64,000 bases of DNA from Dokdonella_A sp051958935 (GTDB lineage: Bacteria > Pseudomonadota > Gammaproteobacteria > Xanthomonadales > Rhodanobacteraceae). The position numbers and the translations under genes are program-made. The notes under the pieces are model-generated. The model worked only from the letters and a program-made list of their open reading frames with translations. It was not told the origin of the DNA and ran no database searches. The DNA lies in assembly GCF_051958935.1 (NCBI RefSeq), contig NZ_JBQCFP010000190.1, positions 1-64,000 of the forward strand, given 5' to 3'. Of this stretch, positions 40,879-48,963 are shown in pieces (the stretch's first letter is position 1; each line of letters starts with the position of its first letter).

Positions 40879-41427
40879 ATGAATGCCTTCCTCTCCGTCG
40901 TCGAAGCCGACATCACGACGCTTGCGGTCGATGCGATCGTCAACGCGGCGAACGAGTCGCTGCTCGGCGGAGGCGGTGTCGACGGCGCGATCCATCGCGC
41001 CGCCGGGCCGGCACTGCTCGCCGCCTGCCGTGCCCTGCCCGAGGTGCGCCCCGGCGTGCGCTGCCCCACCGGCGAGGCGCGCATGACCGCCGCCTTCGCC
41101 TTGCCCGCGCGCCACGTCATCCATACGGTGGGCCCGGTCTGGCGCGGCGGCGAGCGCGGCGAAGCGGATCTCCTCGCCGCGTGCTACCGCTCCACGCTTG
41201 CGGTCGCGCGCGAGCACGGCGTCGCCACGATCGCCTTCCCCGCGATCAGCTGCGGCGTATATGGATACCCGGTCGACGCCGCGACCGCGATCGCCGTACG
41301 CGAAGCGCGCGCGTGGCTCGCGCGGCACGAGCGGGCCGCCTGCAAGATCGTGTTCTGCGCGTTCGGCGCGGCGATCGCGGGCGCGTACCGGCGCGAGCTC
41401 GCGCGCGCCGCGCTGCCAGGTGCCTGA
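40879..41427 (+). CDS. Macro-domain protein (YmdB/MacroD type O-acetyl-ADP-ribose deacetylase)
   Basis: 182 residues from ATG 40879. The ADP-ribose site shows AIVNAANESLLGGGGVDGAIHRAAGPALLAAC (N-A-A-N-x-x-L-x-G-G-G-G-V-D-G-A-I-H signature), GEARMTAAFALPARHVIHTVGPVW and IAFPAISCGVYGYPVDAATAIAV. These proteins hydrolyse O-acetyl-ADP-ribose and mono-ADP-ribosyl-aspartate/glutamate; in E. coli YmdB also affects RNase III. Cytosolic. Monocistronic, next to the cys island but with no clear link to it. Confidence 0.94.
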   Translation: MNAFLSVVEADITTLAVDAIVNAANESLLGGGGVDGAIHRAAGPALLAACRALPEVRPGVRCPTGEARMTAAFALPARHVIHTVGPVWRGGERGEADLLAACYRSTLAVAREHGVATIAFPAISCGVYGYPVDAATAIAVREARAWLARHERAACKIVFCAFGAAIAGAYRRELARAALPGA

Positions 41428-41543
41428 ACGCGGGCGCGGGCCGGGCAATGGTGCAGCCGGGGTCGCGTGGCCGCGAATATGCCCATGACAATACGTTCTT
41501 TCCGCGCCGTCGCGGCGGAGCCTAGCATCGCCGGCTCGTGGAC

Positions 41544-41556
41544 GTTTGGACGTCCA
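41544..41556. promoter_or_regulatory. Candidate sulfur-regulon operator before cysJ
   Basis: GTTTGGACGTCCA, containing the perfect palindrome TGGACGTCCA, lies 6 bases before the cysJ ATG used here. The sequence GTTTGGAAGTCTA recurs in the cysB-cysG divergent region at 47276-47288. If the GTG at 41538 were the start instead, this site would be coding; its repetition argues for a regulatory role. Confidence 0.5.
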
Positions 41557-41561
41557 GATGG

Positions 41562-43382
41562 ATGGAAGCCGTGTCCGCCGTGCCGCCCCTGCCGATCGTG
41601 CCGCTGCCCGAGGAGAAGTCCGCCGCGGCACTGCGCCTGCTCGAGGGCCTCGACGCGCCCGCGTTGTGGTGGCTGTCGGGCTACGCCGCCGCGCTCGCGC
41701 GCAGCCACTGCGCGCTGCCGCAGCCGGCCGCGACGGCCGCACGCGACGCACTCGCACAGGCACGCCTGACGGTCGTCTACGGCAGCCAGACCGGCAACGC
41801 CCGCCGCCTCGCCGATCAGCTCGCGCGCGACGCCGAAGCGGCCGGTCTCGCTGTTCGCCTCGTCCGTGCGGGTGCATACCCACTGCGCGAACTCGGGGTC
41901 GAACGCCTGCTCGTCATCGTCATCAGCACCCAGGGCGACGGCGATCCGCCCGACGACGCACGCGGTTTCGTCGAATTCCTGTCCGGCAAGCGCGCGCCCG
42001 GACTCGCCGAACTGCGCTATGCCGTGCTCGCGCTCGGCGATTCGAGCTATCCGCAATTCTGCGCGATCGGCCGCCGCGTCGATGCGCGCCTGGCCGAGCT
42101 CGGCGCGGTGCGCCTGCTCGAGAGCGGCGAAGCCGACGTCGACATCGAGACGGTCGCGACGCCGTGGCTCGCGCGCGCGCTCGAGCTTGCACGCGAAGCC
42201 CTCAAGCCGGCCACGCGCAGCGCCACCGTCACGCCGCTGCGTGCGGCCGCGCCCCTTGCCCCCGCCAGCGAATGGACGCGGGCGCGGCCGTTCGCGGCCG
42301 CGCTGCTGGCGAACCAACGCATCGTCGCGCGCGCGAGCGCGCGCGACGTCCGCCCCATCGAGCTGTCGCTCGCCGGCGCCGGCCTCGCCTACGAGCCCGG
42401 CGACGCGCTCGGCATATGGCCGACCAATCCGCCGGTTCTCGTCCGCGCCGTGCTCGAAGCGACCGGCCTCGACGGCGACGCGGCGGTCGGCCACGACGGC
42501 CGCACGCTCGCGCTGCGCGACTGGCTTGCGCGCGAACGCGAGATCACGCGCCTCGCGCGCCCGTTCGTCGCCGAGCTCGCCGAGCGCGCGCGCAGCAGCG
42601 AACTCAACCGCCTGCTCGCCCCCGACCGCCGCGAAGCGCTCGCCGCACTGATGGCGAGCCACCAGCCGATCGACCTCCTGCGCGAGCATCCCGCCGCGTG
42701 GGACTCACACGGCCTCGTCGCCGCGTTGCGCCCGCTCGCGCCGCGGCTGTACTCGATCGCGTCGAGCCGCAAAGCGGTCGGCGACGAAGCGCATCTCACC
42801 GTCGGCGTGGTCGCTTACGACGCGTTCGGCACACGCCATGCCGGCGCCGCATCGCATTTCCTCGCGCAGGCCGGCGACGATACGCACGTGCCGGTCTACG
42901 TCGAACCGAACGAGCGGTTCAGGCTGCCGGCGGACGCCGCGCGCGACATCGTCATGATCGGGCCCGGCACCGGCGTCGCGCCGTTCCGCGGCTTCCTGCA
43001 GGAGCGTCGCGAGATCGGCGCGCGCGGCCGCCACTGGCTGGTGTTCGGTAACCGTCATTTCCGCAGCGAGTTCCTCTACCAGGTCGAATGGCAGGAGGCC
43101 CTGCGCGAGGGCAGCCTCCATCGCCTCGATCTCGCCTGGTCGCGCGACGGCGCACGCTCGTACGTGCAGGACCGACTGCGCGAGCACGGCCGCGACCTCT
43201 ACGCCTGGCTCGACGGCGGCGCGCACCTTTACGTGTGCGGCGACGCGACGCGCATGGCGAAGGACGTGCACGCGGCGCTCGTCGACGTCTTCGTCGAGCA
43301 GGGCGGCATGGACCGCGAACGCGCCGAGGAGCGCCTGCTTCAGCTTGCCGAGGACGGACGCTATGCGCGCGATGTGTACTGA
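41562..43382 (+). CDS. cysJ: Assimilatory sulfite reductase (NADPH) flavoprotein, alpha subunit
   Basis: 606 residues from ATG 41562; an in-frame GTG at 41538 would add 8 residues. A flavodoxin-like FMN domain (~65-200: VVYGSQTGNARRLADQLARD, STQGDGDPPDDA, LGDSSYPQFCAIG) is joined to a FAD/NADPH reductase (RLYSIASS, MIGPGTGVAPFRGFLQERREIGARGRHWLVFGNRH, LYVCGDATRMAKDV, C-terminal DGRYARDVY). It feeds six electrons from NADPH to CysI for sulfite-to-sulfide reduction. It is first of cysJ-cysI-cysH, with a REP pair inserted before cysI. Confidence 0.95.
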   Translation: MEAVSAVPPLPIVPLPEEKSAAALRLLEGLDAPALWWLSGYAAALARSHCALPQPAATAARDALAQARLTVVYGSQTGNARRLADQLARDAEAAGLAVRLVRAGAYPLRELGVERLLVIVISTQGDGDPPDDARGFVEFLSGKRAPGLAELRYAVLALGDSSYPQFCAIGRRVDARLAELGAVRLLESGEADVDIETVATPWLARALELAREALKPATRSATVTPLRAAAPLAPASEWTRARPFAAALLANQRIVARASARDVRPIELSLAGAGLAYEPGDALGIWPTNPPVLVRAVLEATGLDGDAAVGHDGRTLALRDWLAREREITRLARPFVAELAERARSSELNRLLAPDRREALAALMASHQPIDLLREHPAAWDSHGLVAALRPLAPRLYSIASSRKAVGDEAHLTVGVVAYDAFGTRHAGAASHFLAQAGDDTHVPVYVEPNERFRLPADAARDIVMIGPGTGVAPFRGFLQERREIGARGRHWLVFGNRHFRSEFLYQVEWQEALREGSLHRLDLAWSRDGARSYVQDRLREHGRDLYAWLDGGAHLYVCGDATRMAKDVHAALVDVFVEQGGMDRERAEERLLQLAEDGRYARDVY

Positions 43383-43397
43383 GGATCGCGCGGAACC

Positions 43398-43494
43398 ATC
43401 GCGGCTGAAGCCGCTCCCGCCCAGCTTCGATCGCGTCGGGCCGAAGTCCCTCGCGTCCGGCCTCGATTCCGCGGGAGCGGCTTCGGCCGCGATC
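43398..43494. repeat. Inverted REP pair, class A
   Basis: Left element ATCGCGGCTGAAGCCGCTCC(CGC) at 43398-43420 and right element GCGGGAGCGGCTTCGGCCGC(GATC) at 43471-43494 face each other over ~50 bases. Each also has an internal CGGCTGAAGCCG-type hairpin. This is the BIME layout of Xanthomonadales/Pseudomonas REPs. It lies inside the cysJ-cysI spacer; 43383-43598 holds nothing else. Confidence 0.88.
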
Positions 43495-43598
43495 GTCGCG
43501 AGCTCGACGCCGCTGCCGTGTGCGTGTCGACCGATGCCCCCGTGAAGCCCATCGCGGCCGCAGCGGCCGCGCGTTCCGACCCGAGATCACCCAATCCC

Positions 43599-45350
43599 AT
43601 GCCCATCGCCCTCTCCGAACTCGAACGCATCAAGGCCGGCAGCCGCCACCTGCGCGGCACGCTCGCCGCCAGCCTCGCCGACCCCGTGACGGGCGCGATC
43701 AGCGAATCGGACAACAAGCTGCTCAAGTTCCACGGCAGCTACCAGCAGGACGATCGCGACCTGCGCGACGAACGCCGCCGGCAGAAACTCGAGCCGGCCC
43801 ATGCATTCATGATCCGCGCGCGCCTCCCGGGCGGCGTGGTGACGCCCGCGCAATGGCTCGCGTTCGATGCGATCGCGCGCACCTACGCCAACGGCAGCCT
43901 GCGCATCACCACGCGCCAGACGTTCCAGTGGCACGGCGTGATCAAGCGCGACCTCAAGGCGACGATCGCGGCGATCAACGCGAGCCTCGCCGACACGATC
44001 GCCGCGTGCGGCGACGTCAACCGCACGGTCGTCGCGTCGGCCAACCCGGTCGAATCGGCCGCGCACGCCGAGGCGTATGCGTGGGCCAAGCGCCTGTCCG
44101 AACACCTGCTGCCGAAGACGCGCGCCTATCACGAGATCTGGCTCGACGAGATGCCGAACGACGCGACGTCAGGCGCCGACGGCGACGCGCGCGCGATGAC
44201 GCGCGTCGCCGGCACCGACGATGTCGAGCCGCTCTACGGCGCGACCTACCTGCCGCGCAAGTTCAAGATCGGCATCGCGGTGCCGCCGACCAACGATGTC
44301 GACGTGTTCGCGCAGGACCTCGGCTTCATCGCGATCGTCGAGGACGGCGTGCTCGCCGGCTTCGACGTCGCGATCGGCGGCGGCATGGGCGCGACGCACG
44401 GCGACCCGACCACGTATCCGCGCCTCGCCGACGTGATCGGGTTCGTCACGCCGGGCGAGGTGCTCGCGCTCGCCGAACACGTGATCGGCGTGCAGCGCGA
44501 CTGGGGCAACCGCGCCGAGCGCAAGCACGCGCGGCTCAAGTACACGATCGACCACCGCGGCCTCGGTGCGTTCGTCGCCGAGCTCGAACGCCGCCTCGGC
44601 TTCGCGCTCGCACCCGCGCGCGCGTTCCGCTTCGAGCACAACGGCGACCGGCATGGCTGGATCCGAGGCGGCGATGGCCGCTGGCATCTCACGCTGCAGG
44701 TCGAAGCCGGCCGCATCGTGGATCGCGACGGCCAGGCGTGGCTCAGCGGGTTGCGCGAGCTCGCCGCGGCGCACGCGCAGGCGGATTCGGCGCTCGAGTT
44801 CCGCCTCACCTGCAACCAGAACCTCGTCGTGGCCAACGTCGACGACGCACGGCGCGCGGCGGTCGATGCACTCGTCACGCGCCACGGCCTCGACGGCTGG
44901 CGCCGCGGCAGCGCGATCCGCCGCCATGCGATCGCCTGCGTCGCGCTGCCGACCTGCGGCCTCGCGATGGCCGAGGCGGAACGCTACCTGCCGGACCTGC
45001 TGGCGAAGATCGAACGCCGTCTCGATGCGCACGGGCTTGCCGACGCGCCGATCGTCCTGCGCGTGTCCGGCTGCCCGAACGGCTGCTCGCGGCCTTATCT
45101 GGGCGAGATCGCGCTGGTCGGGCGCGGGCCGGGGCGCTACGACCTGCGCCTCGGTGCCGACTTCGCCGGGCGAAGGCTCAATCGTGTCTTTCGCGAGAAC
45201 ATCGCCGAAACCGAGATCGTCGACGCGCTCGACCTGCTGCTCGCGCGCTATGCCGCCGATCGCATTAAGGACGAGGGCTTCGGCGACTTCGTCCTGCGCA
45301 CCGGCATCCTCGCGCCGGCGCCGCGCATTCCCTCCGAGGTGATCGCATGA
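43599..45350 (+). CDS. cysI: Sulfite reductase hemoprotein, beta subunit
   Basis: 583 residues from ATG 43599 (MPIALSELERIKAGSRHLRG, matching family N termini). The siroheme-[4Fe-4S] protein reduces sulfite to sulfide. The coupled cofactor ligands are C447 and C453 (CVALPTC) and C492 and C496 (SGCPNGCSRPYLGEIALVG). Substrate-site arginines and lysines sit in RITTRQTFQWHGV and LPRKFKIGIAVPPTNDVDVFAQDLGF. It depends on CysJ for electrons and on siroheme from CysG encoded 2 kb downstream. The stop overlaps the cysH start by ATGA. Confidence 0.95.
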   Translation: MPIALSELERIKAGSRHLRGTLAASLADPVTGAISESDNKLLKFHGSYQQDDRDLRDERRRQKLEPAHAFMIRARLPGGVVTPAQWLAFDAIARTYANGSLRITTRQTFQWHGVIKRDLKATIAAINASLADTIAACGDVNRTVVASANPVESAAHAEAYAWAKRLSEHLLPKTRAYHEIWLDEMPNDATSGADGDARAMTRVAGTDDVEPLYGATYLPRKFKIGIAVPPTNDVDVFAQDLGFIAIVEDGVLAGFDVAIGGGMGATHGDPTTYPRLADVIGFVTPGEVLALAEHVIGVQRDWGNRAERKHARLKYTIDHRGLGAFVAELERRLGFALAPARAFRFEHNGDRHGWIRGGDGRWHLTLQVEAGRIVDRDGQAWLSGLRELAAAHAQADSALEFRLTCNQNLVVANVDDARRAAVDALVTRHGLDGWRRGSAIRRHAIACVALPTCGLAMAEAERYLPDLLAKIERRLDAHGLADAPIVLRVSGCPNGCSRPYLGEIALVGRGPGRYDLRLGADFAGRRLNRVFRENIAETEIVDALDLLLARYAADRIKDEGFGDFVLRTGILAPAPRIPSEVIA

Positions 45351-46069
45351 TCGCGCCCGACATCGTCAGCGCCGCCGAAGACGCGCGCGCGCTCGCCGAC
45401 CTCAACCGCTGGCTGTCGCGGCAGGATGCCGCGGCACGGGTCGAGTGGATGCTCGACACGCTGCCCGGTGCGCACGTGCTGTCGTCGAGCTTCGGCGCGC
45501 AGGCCGCGGCGAGCCTGCATCTCGTCACGAGCCGGCGACGCGAGGTGCCGGTCATCCTCATCGACACCGGCTACCTGTTCCCGGAAACCTACCGTTTCGC
45601 CGACGCGCTGACCGATCGCCTCGGCCTCAACCTCAAGGTGTACCGGCCGCAGATCGGCATCGCATGGATGGAAGCGCGCCACGGCCGCCTGTGGGAACAG
45701 GGCCTCGACGGCATCGAGCGCTACAACCGCCTGCGCAAGGTCGAACCGATGCAGCGCGCGCTCGACGAACTCGGCGCGCGTACCTGGTTCGCCGGCTTGC
45801 GCCGCGCGCAGGCGGCGAGCCGCGCCGGCACGAATTTCCTGGAGTTGCGCAACGGCCGCTGGAAGGCACACCCGATCGCCGACTGGAGCGACCGCGACGT
45901 CGGCCGCTACCTGGCGCAGTACGGGCTGCCGTACCACCCGCTGTGGGACGAGGGCTACGTGTCGATCGGCGACGTGCACACGACGCATCGCTGGGAACCG
46001 GGCATGAGCGCGGACGACACGCGCTTCTTCGGCCTCAAGCGCGAGTGCGGCCTGCACCTCGAAATCTGA
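45347..46069 (+). CDS. cysH: Phosphoadenylyl-sulfate (PAPS) reductase
   Basis: 240 residues. LSSSFGAQAAASLHLV is the PP-loop that binds the nucleotide; VILIDTGYLFPETYRFADAL and the Arg-containing WFAGLRRAQAASRAG follow. The catalytic cysteine is C234 in the C-terminal KRECGLHLEI. The two CC pairs that hold an iron-sulfur cluster in APS reductases are absent, so it is a thioredoxin/glutaredoxin-dependent PAPS-type enzyme that releases sulfite. Co-translated with cysI through a 4-base overlap. ATP sulfurylase and APS kinase are not in the window. Confidence 0.95.
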   Translation: MIAPDIVSAAEDARALADLNRWLSRQDAAARVEWMLDTLPGAHVLSSSFGAQAAASLHLVTSRRREVPVILIDTGYLFPETYRFADALTDRLGLNLKVYRPQIGIAWMEARHGRLWEQGLDGIERYNRLRKVEPMQRALDELGARTWFAGLRRAQAASRAGTNFLELRNGRWKAHPIADWSDRDVGRYLAQYGLPYHPLWDEGYVSIGDVHTTHRWEPGMSADDTRFFGLKRECGLHLEI

Positions 46070-46116
46070 GGCCCGAGGCCCGTCACCGCGCGCGCACGCG
46101 CGCGGCGACGGCCGGC

Positions 46117-47106
46117 TCAGGCGGCGAGCCGGGCGGGATCGAGGTCGCGCCAGCGCGGCGGCACCGGCCATTCGTCGACCGCGATGCCGTGGTCGAACGC
46201 GCGGCGCACGTCGCGACGATCGAGGTGCGGCGCGAGGCGCGCGATGAACTCGAGCGCGTACTCGCGCAGCACACGATCGCGGCGCAGCACGATCCAGGTC
46301 GTACAGGTCGGCAGCAGGCCATCGATCGGAAGGCCGACGACCTCGCGATCGGCGGGATCGAGCGCCATCTCCGCGAGCACGCCGACACCGAGTCCCGCGC
46401 CGACGTAGGTGCGGATGAGGTCGGCATCGCGCGCGGTGAACGCGAGGCGCAGCGGCAGGCCCGCGTCGCCGAAGGCGCGGCGCAGCGACGATTCGGGCTT
46501 GAGCGAGGACTCGTAGCTGACCAGCGGATGCGCGGCGAGGTCGGCAAGGGTCGGCGCCCGGCCGAGTTTCGCGAGCGCATGCGCGTGCGGCACGAGCACG
46601 ACGCGATCCCAGCGATAGACCGGCAAGGCGAGGCCCGCGGACGGTGGCGCCCCGGCGGTCGACACGATCGCGAGATCGCTCTGGCCGTGATCGAGGAGTT
46701 CCAGGATCTCGGCATCGCCGCCCGGCTGCAGGTGCACGCCGACTTCCGGATAGCGGCGATGCAACGCGGCGATCGCGGCCGGCAGCGCGTAGCGCGCCTG
46801 CGTATGGGTGGTCGCGATGCGCAATTCGCCCTGCGCCTCGTTGCGCAGGTTGGCGGCGAGTGCGCGGATGTTCGCGGCTTCGGACTGGATGATGCGGGCG
46901 CGCTCGATCACCTGCGCGCCGGCGGCGGTGATCGCTTCGAGGCTCTTGCCGCGCCGCGTGAAGAGGGAGAAGCCGAGTTCTTCCTCGAGTTGCTTGAGCT
47001 GCTTGCTGAGGCCGGGCTGGGTCGCGTGGACGCGCTCGGCGGCGAGGGTGATGTTGAGGCCGGAATCGGCGATGGCGATGAGGTAACGCAGCTGGGTCAG
47101 CGTCAT
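46117..47106 (-). CDS. cysB: CysB-type LysR regulator of sulfur assimilation
   Basis: 329 residues from ATG 47106 (MTLTQLRYLIAIADSGLNIT). Winged helix with AAERVHATQPGLSKQLKQLEEELGFSLFTRRGKSLEAITAAG. The effector domain starts with LRIATTHTQARYALPAAIAAL, where T-T-H-T-Q-A-R-Y matches the CysB/Cbl sulfate/O-acetylserine pocket. The core VGVLAEMALDPADREVVGLPIDGLLPTCTTWIVLRRDRVLREYALEFI is also typical. It lies between cysH and cysG, divergent from cysG. No Shine-Dalgarno precedes its ATG; instead a 35-codon upstream ORF with a strong Shine-Dalgarno ends in ATGA overlap with it, indicating translational coupling. Confidence 0.92.
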   Translation of the reverse strand: MTLTQLRYLIAIADSGLNITLAAERVHATQPGLSKQLKQLEEELGFSLFTRRGKSLEAITAAGAQVIERARIIQSEAANIRALAANLRNEAQGELRIATTHTQARYALPAAIAALHRRYPEVGVHLQPGGDAEILELLDHGQSDLAIVSTAGAPPSAGLALPVYRWDRVVLVPHAHALAKLGRAPTLADLAAHPLVSYESSLKPESSLRRAFGDAGLPLRLAFTARDADLIRTYVGAGLGVGVLAEMALDPADREVVGLPIDGLLPTCTTWIVLRRDRVLREYALEFIARLAPHLDRRDVRRAFDHGIAVDEWPVPPRWRDLDPARLAA

Positions 47107-47210
47107 GTCGGTGAGTCCACGGGCGGCCTGTGTCGGCGATGGGTCGAGTCGATGATCGTGGTCGGGCAACACATCGCCTTGAACATGGCCTTGGACTTCG
47201 GGAATTTCAT
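47103..47210 (-). CDS. 35-codon upstream ORF with tandem Cys codons: candidate cysteine-responsive leader peptide of cysB
   Basis: ATG at 47210, preceded by AGGAG six bases upstream, the best ribosome binding site in this intergenic region. It reads MKFPKSKAMFKAMCCPTT, then IIDSTHRRHRPPVDSPT and TGA at 47103-47105. The TGA overlaps the cysB-like ATG in an ATGA, and that ATG has no Shine-Dalgarno of its own. Codons 14-15 are TGT TGC. The first ~25 codons have the G/C third-position bias of real genes; the last ten look less constrained. Paired cysteine codons in a short ORF in front of the sulfur regulator fit a leader that senses Cys-tRNA charging, by stalling or by gating re-initiation. This is inference; conservation was not tested. 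Confidence 0.6.
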   Translation of the reverse strand: MKFPKSKAMFKAMCCPTTIIDSTHRRHRPPVDSPT

Positions 47211-47275
47211 GGTCGGCTCCTGGGACTCGGTTGCGTGGCGCGCTGGGCGCGGATCGCGCAGCCTACCCGAGCCCC

Positions 47276-47297
47276 GTTTGGAAGTCTATCCGTCCAA
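47276..47297. promoter_or_regulatory. Candidate operator in the cysB-cysG divergent region
   Basis: GTTTGGAAGTCTA (47276-47288) matches the site before cysJ at 11 of 13 positions. It is also half of a larger inverted repeat, TTTGGA-N10-TCCAAA (47277-47298). It sits between the upstream ORF/cysB transcript (minus) and cysG (plus), so one protein could control both. Candidates are CysB itself or another sulfur regulator. The 8-mer spacing also faintly recalls MetJ met boxes. Confidence 0.5.
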
Positions 47298-47428
47298 AAT
47301 GGCGTTCGCGGGCGGTCACCGCGCCCGGTCCTGCGACATGACCGGCCGTCATAAGCGCCGCGGGCCGGGTCATTTCCGCGGCGTCGGCCCTCGCCCTAGC
47401 CTGTCCCGCCGTCCTTGCGTACGTCGCC

Positions 47429-48901
47429 ATGTCGCTGTATCCACTATTCGCCGACCTGCGCCAACGCGCCGTCCTCGTCGTCGGCGGCGGTGCCGTCGCG
47501 GCGCGCAAGATCGATGGGCTGCTGCGCGCTGGCGCGGCGGTCACGGTCGTGGCGCCCGCGCTCGAACCCACGCTTGCTGCACTCGCCGCGCATGCACGCA
47601 TCCGCCACGTCGCGGCACGCTACGCCGACGAGTGGCTCGATGAAGTATCCCCCGGCGGCGAGAAATCCAACGGAGGCGACGAGCCTTCCGGCTACTGGCT
47701 CGTCATCGTCGCGACGAGCGACGGCGCGCTGAATCGCCGGATTGCCGCGGCGGCGCAGCGGCGGCGCGTGTTCGTCAACGTCGTCGACGACGGGACGCTG
47801 TCGAGCTTCCACGTGCCGGCGGTGGTCGACCGCGCGCCGCTGCAGGTCGCGATCTCCTCGGGCGGCGCCGCGCCGATGCTCGCACGCCTGCTGCGCGAAC
47901 GGCTCGAGACGATGCTCGACGACGCGCTCGGGCCGCTGGCGGCGCTCGCCGCACGCTTTCGCGCGCGCATCCGCGCGCGCCATCCCGAGCCGGCGGCGCG
48001 CCGGCGCTTCTACTCGTCGCTGTTCGGGGGGGCCGTCGCGGACCTCCTGCGCAAGCACCAGCCCGCGCTCGCCGAAGCGGCTTTCGAAGCGGCCGTGCAG
48101 GCGCCGGCCGCGCCGATCGCAGGTTCGGTCGCGCTCGTCGGCGCCGGTCCCGGCGATCCGGGCCTGCTCACGCTGAAGGCGCTGCGCGCGCTCAACGAAG
48201 CGGACGTGATCCTGCACGACCGCCTCGTCGGGCCCGGCGTGCTCGCGCTCGCGCGTCGCGACGCGACGATGATCGAGGTCGGCAAGACCGGCGGCGCGCA
48301 CTCGACCGCGCAGGAGCGCATCCATGCGCTGCTGCTCGAACATGCACGCGCGGGCCGCCGCGTCGTGCGGCTCAAGGGTGGCGATCCGTTCGTGTTCGGC
48401 CGCGGGGGCGAGGAACTCGAATTCCTGCGCGCGCACGGCATCGGGTACGAAGTCGTGCCGGGCATCACCGCCGCGCTCGCCTGCGCCGCCTACGCGGGCG
48501 TGCCATTGACCCATCGCGCGCACGCGCAGTCGGTGCGTTTCGTCACCGCGCACTGCCGCGATTCGCTCGACATGCTCGACTGGCGCGCGCTCGCGCAGGA
48601 ACGGCAAACGCTCGCCGTCTACATGGGCGTGGCCGGGCTCGAGACGCTGCGCGAGCGCCTGCTCGCGCACGGCCGTGCGGCGGCGACGCCGTTCGCGCTG
48701 GTCGAGAACGGCTCAACCGAAACGCAGCGCGTCATCGCCGGAACGCTCAACCAGTTGCCGGAACTCGCGAACGCGCACAGAGTACGCACGCCGGCGCTGC
48801 TGATCCTCGGCGAGGTCGCCGCACTCGCCCGGACCCTGCACTGGTACGGCACGCCGCCGCTCGGTGGCGCACCCGGCCCGTCGCTGCGGCACGCGGCCTG
48901 A
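47429..48901 (+). CDS. cysG: Trifunctional siroheme synthase
   Basis: 490 residues. The N-terminal precorrin-2 dehydrogenase/ferrochelatase starts MSLYPLFADLRQRAVLVVGGGAVAARKI, with VNVVDDGTLSSFHVPAVVDRAPLQVAISSGGAAPMLARLLRERLE. The C-terminal uroporphyrinogen-III methyltransferase has VALVGAGPGDPGLLTLKALRAL, VRLKGGDPFVFGRGGEELEFL, PGITAALACAAYAGVPLTHR and ENGSTETQRVIAGTL. It turns uroporphyrinogen III into siroheme for CysI. Residues ~71-88 (EVSPGGEKSNGGDEPSG) form a hydrophilic insertion in the first Rossmann domain, with less GC-rich codons than the rest; I do not recognise it from other CysG proteins. Confidence 0.95.
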   Translation: MSLYPLFADLRQRAVLVVGGGAVAARKIDGLLRAGAAVTVVAPALEPTLAALAAHARIRHVAARYADEWLDEVSPGGEKSNGGDEPSGYWLVIVATSDGALNRRIAAAAQRRRVFVNVVDDGTLSSFHVPAVVDRAPLQVAISSGGAAPMLARLLRERLETMLDDALGPLAALAARFRARIRARHPEPAARRRFYSSLFGGAVADLLRKHQPALAEAAFEAAVQAPAAPIAGSVALVGAGPGDPGLLTLKALRALNEADVILHDRLVGPGVLALARRDATMIEVGKTGGAHSTAQERIHALLLEHARAGRRVVRLKGGDPFVFGRGGEELEFLRAHGIGYEVVPGITAALACAAYAGVPLTHRAHAQSVRFVTAHCRDSLDMLDWRALAQERQTLAVYMGVAGLETLRERLLAHGRAAATPFALVENGSTETQRVIAGTLNQLPELANAHRVRTPALLILGEVAALARTLHWYGTPPLGGAPGPSLRHAA

Positions 48902-48963
48902 TGTCAAGCTCGCGGACCTTTCGGCGTTCATTGCCGGACCGCACCGAACCCTGAGGACTCCCC

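Noticed and set aside
43518..43598. GTG start of cysI at 43518
   Set aside because: It adds 27 residues of Ala-rich sequence with no family match and lies just after a REP element; the ATG at 43599 gives the usual CysI N terminus.
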